From the NCBI GenBank assembly GCA_030622115.1, contig JAUXGN010000004.1, positions 1 through 64,000 on the forward strand: a DNA stretch of 64,000 bases, read 5' to 3'. Position numbers and translations under genes: made by a program. Positions within the stretch are counted from its first letter, which is position 1, and each line of letters opens with the position of its first letter. Shown piece by piece: positions 61,239-64,000 of this stretch. The notes under the pieces were generated by a model, which saw nothing but the letters and a program-made list of their open reading frames with translations, was not told the DNA's origin and did not search any database. Source of the stretch: Candidatus Eiseniibacteriota bacterium. GTDB taxonomy: Bacteria > Joyebacterota > Joyebacteria > Joyebacterales > Joyebacteraceae.

Positions 61239-62294
61239 GTGACCCACATAGTGATTCTGGCAGGAGGTTGGGGCGTGAGGTTGTGGCCGATGAGCAATCG
61301 CTCACGGCCGAAGCAGCTCCTTTCTCTCGGCGGTGATAGATCGCTGCTCGCGCGCACCTTGGCGCGTGTCGCTTCCCTGGCGCCTCCCGAGAGAGTGCTT
61401 GCGGTTACGAGCGAGCTCTTACGTGATCTGATGGCTGAGGAACTGGCTCCGGTTCCCGATGCACGCGTCGTTGGCGAACCGACGGGACGGAATACTGCTC
61501 CCGCGATCGCTCTCGCTGCGCACATACTCGTACGCGAGGATCCGGACGCCGTGATGATCGTGCTTCCGGCCGACCACATCATCGGTGATGATGAAGCGTT
61601 TTGTCAGACACTCTCTCTCGCGCTACTGGCTGCGAGCACTGAGGACGCGCTGGTCACACTGGGCGTAGTTCCGACCCGACCGGAAACGGAATATGGCTAC
61701 ATCGAGGCCCTCGGCCCCGCCGGGACCGAGGGAACTCTGCTCGTTCGGAGGTTCACCGAGAAACCGGATCGGGATACGGCGGAGCGATTCCTGGACAAGG
61801 GTGGTTACTACTGGAACAGTGGGATGTTTGTGTGGCGGGCGGGGCTGTTCCTTGACGCCGTCTCGAGATTTCTTCCGGATGTTGCCGGAGCCTTGGACGC
61901 AGTAACAGCGGGTGTGGAGGACGAAGCATTCAAGTCTCAGGTCGCGGTGTACTACGATTCGGTGCCGTCCATTTCGGTTGACTACGGGATCATGGAGCGT
62001 TCGGACAACGTGATCGTTGTTCCATCCGATTTCGGCTGGGATGACGTGGGCGCCTGGTCCGCACTCGGACGCATATGGGAGCCCGGTGAGGACGGCTCCT
62101 CGGTCTCGGGCGATGCGACACTCGTTGACGCGGCTGACTGCATCGTTCACGCGGAGGGCGGCATCGTCGCCGCAGTCGGCGTGAGTGATCTGATCATTGT
62201 ACACACACCGGAGGCGACGCTTGTCTGTCCGCGCGATCGCGCGCGAGACGTGAGGCAGATTGTCGATGAATTGAGGAAACAGGGCAAATGGTAG
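61239..62294 (+). CDS. manC: Mannose-1-phosphate guanylyltransferase (ManC-type, nucleotidyltransferase domain)
   Basis: 351 residues from GTG 61239 (GGAGGG just before). The signature GGWGVRLWPMSNRSRPKQLL is at residues 9-28, followed by EPTGRNTAPAIALAA, LPADHIIGDD, GYIEAL, FTEKPD, YYWNSGMFVWRA, SVDYGIMERSDNVIVVPSDFGWDDVGAW. The isomerase (type II, fused) domain is missing, so this is the single-function form that makes GDP-mannose from Man-1-P and GTP. With the AlgD-like enzyme it predicts GDP-mannuronate. Confidence 0.92.
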   Translation: MTHIVILAGGWGVRLWPMSNRSRPKQLLSLGGDRSLLARTLARVASLAPPERVLAVTSELLRDLMAEELAPVPDARVVGEPTGRNTAPAIALAAHILVREDPDAVMIVLPADHIIGDDEAFCQTLSLALLAASTEDALVTLGVVPTRPETEYGYIEALGPAGTEGTLLVRRFTEKPDRDTAERFLDKGGYYWNSGMFVWRAGLFLDAVSRFLPDVAGALDAVTAGVEDEAFKSQVAVYYDSVPSISVDYGIMERSDNVIVVPSDFGWDDVGAWSALGRIWEPGEDGSSVSGDATLVDAADCIVHAEGGIVAAVGVSDLIIVHTPEATLVCPRDRARDVRQIVDELRKQGKW

Positions 62295-62350
62295 TCCGTC
62301 GAGACGTGTGATGCCGTTGTCTGCTAATCGGGTCAAGAGCGAGGAAATAG

Positions 62351-63349
62351 ATGCCGCAGTTGAGAAAGGACCCCGTGCTGGGACGCTGGGTGATCATTGC
62401 CACGGAGCGGGAGAAACGACCTACGGATTTCGTTCACATTCCTGAGGAGCGGCGCGGGGGCTTCTGCCCATTCTGCTGTGGGAACGAAGACAAGACCCCT
62501 CCGGAGGTGCTCTCATACAGGGATTCCACAACGAAGCCGGATGCACCCGGCTGGCAGGTGCGCGTGGTTCCAAACAAGTTTCCGGCGCTGACCATTGAGG
62601 GAGAAGTGGATCGCGCCGGCGAGGGAATGTACGACAAGATGAACGGCGTTGGGGCACACGAGGTGATCATCGAGACGCCCGATCACGATGCGGATCTCTC
62701 GCGTCTGCCGGTTGAACACATCGCCCTCATTCTCAAGGCCGCCGAAGAGCGGATCGTGGATCTTCAGGGTGATGCGCGGTTCCGCTACATCCAGTTCTTC
62801 AGAAACCGGGGCTACGCCGCCGGCGCGTCTCTCGATCATCCTCACTCCCAGCTGATTGCACTTCCGATCATTCCGAAGCGGTTGACCGAAGAGCTGGCAG
62901 GGAGCAAGAAGTACTACGGTTACAAGGAACGCTGCGTGTTCTGCGATATCATTGCGCAGGACCGGTGGACAAACGAGCGCGTCGTGGTCGAGAGCGAGAC
63001 CTTCATTTCGATAGCCCCGTTTGCGGCTCGTTTCCCGTTCGAGACATGGATCCTCCCGAAGAAGCACGACCCGTCATTCGAGGATATCGATGCGGATACG
63101 AGGTTTGCACTTGCAGCTATTCTCAAGGAGACGCTGTTGCGGATGAACGTGGCGCTCTCTGATCCTCCGTACAATCTGATCCTGCATACATCTCCCGTGG
63201 GGGAGAGGGATCTCAAGTACTACCACTGGCACTTCGAGATCATGCCAAAACTCACGAAGGTCGCCGGTTTCGAGTGGGGCTCCGGCTTCTACATCAATCC
63301 GACGCCTCCTGAGGAAGCGGCCAGGTACATGAGAGAAGTGGAACTCTAG
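62351..63349 (+). CDS. galT: Galactose-1-phosphate uridylyltransferase GalT
   Basis: 332 residues. The HPHSQ active site puts the nucleophilic His at 165, and zinc ligands CPFC at 39-42 are present; QFFRNRGYAAGASLDH and YYHWHFEIMPKL (second histidine cluster) complete the HIT-like duplicated fold. GAGGAA precedes ATG 62351. Interconverts UDP-glucose/galactose-1-P; in this setting it may link to glycogen metabolism with glgA downstream, or feed UDP-sugars to EPS. GalK and GalE are not in the window. Some related enzymes of this size act as ADP-glucose or UDP-glucose pyrophosphorylase-like transferases. Confidence 0.9.
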   Translation: MPQLRKDPVLGRWVIIATEREKRPTDFVHIPEERRGGFCPFCCGNEDKTPPEVLSYRDSTTKPDAPGWQVRVVPNKFPALTIEGEVDRAGEGMYDKMNGVGAHEVIIETPDHDADLSRLPVEHIALILKAAEERIVDLQGDARFRYIQFFRNRGYAAGASLDHPHSQLIALPIIPKRLTEELAGSKKYYGYKERCVFCDIIAQDRWTNERVVVESETFISIAPFAARFPFETWILPKKHDPSFEDIDADTRFALAAILKETLLRMNVALSDPPYNLILHTSPVGERDLKYYHWHFEIMPKLTKVAGFEWGSGFYINPTPPEEAARYMREVEL

Positions 63350-63366
63350 GAAGGAGCGTCCCGCTC

Positions 63367-64000
63367 GTGAGGGTCATCATCGCATCGGCTGAGGTCGCTC
63401 CGTTCGCGCGTGTGGGGGGGCTATCCGACGTGGTCGGAGCCTTGCCGAAGGAGATATCGGCGGCGGGGCATGACGTCTCCGTCTTTCTTCCCAAGTATGC
63501 CGGCATAGATGACGATCGCTTCGGCATTGAGGCCGTCGGCGGGGCCGGCGATCTCAAGGTTCCGCGGAGCGGGAAAGAGCCCGTGTCTCTGTACCGCTGC
63601 CCCATGCCGGGAGCGCCTGCCGTAACGGTCTACATGATCAGACACGATCCCTTCTTCGATCGCGACGGGATCTACGTCGACCCGAAAACGAAGAAGGGCT
63701 ACCCGGATGAGGTCGAGCGCTACGCTCTCTTCAGCCGAGGATTGCTTGAGGCGGCGCGCGTGCTTGAGCTCAATCCGGACGTGCTGCATCTGAATGATCA
63801 TCACACGGCGCTGGCCGGCGTCTACCTCCGGGAGTTCTACCGAGACGATTCCATCCTCTCCCGCGCAGGCACGGTGTTCAGCATTCACAATCTGGGTTAT
63901 CTTGGCGTTTTCGACAGCGCGCTGCTTCCAAACCTGGGGTTCAAGGCGGAGCGGTGCAGATACGGGAGCGCGTTCGAGTACAAGGGCGGTGTCAGTACCT
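63367..64000 (+). CDS. glgA: Glycogen synthase GlgA, N-terminal part (3' truncated by window)
   Basis: 211 codons are visible from GTG 63367 (AAGGAG 11 nt upstream) and the frame is open at the window end. GT5 hallmarks: RVIIASAEVAPFA, the GGLSDVVGALP loop, HDVSVFLPKYAG, DVLHLNDHHTAL and SIHNLGYLGVF. The usual Lys of the K-T-G-G-L ADP-glucose loop is Arg (ARVGGL). GlgA extends alpha-1,4-glucan from ADP- or UDP-glucose in the cytosol. The catalytic C-terminal domain lies outside the window. Confidence 0.9.
   Translation, partial: MRVIIASAEVAPFARVGGLSDVVGALPKEISAAGHDVSVFLPKYAGIDDDRFGIEAVGGAGDLKVPRSGKEPVSLYRCPMPGAPAVTVYMIRHDPFFDRDGIYVDPKTKKGYPDEVERYALFSRGLLEAARVLELNPDVLHLNDHHTALAGVYLREFYRDDSILSRAGTVFSIHNLGYLGVFDSALLPNLGFKAERCRYGSAFEYKGGVST

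Noticed and set aside
59159..61582. 807-codon open frame on the minus strand opposite the last glycosyltransferases, ispA and manC
   Set aside because: It is the antisense shadow of well-supported genes in GC-rich DNA; no domain or ribosome site is recognisable, and its composition is Arg/His/Ser-rich.

Overview
This is a 64 kb, GC-rich stretch of a Gram-negative (diderm) bacterial chromosome. It is almost completely coding, and all but one of its genes lie on the + strand. The envelope genes (BamA, Skp, TamB, a full run of lipid A enzymes) establish an LPS-bearing outer membrane. The LpxC-FabZ fusion, the DUF374 acyltransferase and the fused membrane spermidine-synthase-like protein suggest a lineage in or near the FCB superphylum, perhaps an uncultured phylum such as Eisenbacteria or Krumholzibacteriota. 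That placement is inference; there is no rRNA or universal marker in the window to test it.

Region 1 (1-17.3 kb) is outer-membrane and lipid A biogenesis: the 3' end of clpC, tamB, bamA, skp, lpxD, lpxC-fabZ, lpxA, a Gfo/Idh oxidoreductase, lpxB, a DUF374 acyltransferase, waaA and lpxK. Many junctions overlap by 1-4 nt. No lpxH/lpxI and no lpxL/lpxM is present here. Region 2 (17.3-26.3 kb) holds nadA-nadB, an AmmeMemoRadiSam pair (a Memo-AMMECR1 fusion and its radical SAM partner, both with an N-terminal export-type signal), a secreted beta-helix protein and, convergent to it, the only minus-strand gene, a fused MFS-like/spermidine-synthase-like membrane protein.

Region 3 (26.5-39.9 kb) is an LPS core operon: four GT9 heptosyltransferase-like enzymes, MsbA, three further glycosyltransferases, an O-antigen-ligase-like protein, a GmhB-like phosphatase, a DUF3108 protein and a deoxyhypusine-synthase-like protein of unknown role. 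Two of these genes appear to start with TTG inside a TTGA stop/start overlap.

Region 4 (39.9-62.3 kb) is an exopolysaccharide island, preceded by a near-consensus promoter (39927-39955) and a leader that ends in an intrinsic-terminator-like hairpin (40155-40190). It encodes a monotopic phosphoglycosyl transferase, a GT39-like protein, Wza-, Wzz-, ExeA-type ATPase and CpsD-like proteins (the last apparently ATPase-dead), a Wzy-like polymerase, six GT4 glycosyltransferases including a recent tandem duplication, a heparinase II/III-fold protein, an AlgD-like GDP-mannose dehydrogenase, a radical SAM protein, a short-chain prenyl synthase and a mannose-1-phosphate guanylyltransferase. ManC plus AlgD predict GDP-mannuronic acid as a precursor, so the polymer is probably uronic-acid-rich. 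No exosortase and no Wzx flippase occur in the window. Region 5 (62.3-64 kb) has galT and the 5' part of glgA, the likely start of a sugar/glycogen cluster.

No tRNA, rRNA, CRISPR array, insertion sequence or phage gene was recognised. The only non-coding stretch above 300 bases is 39914-40227. All assignments come from reading motifs by eye; residue numbers are counted by hand and domain borders are approximate.
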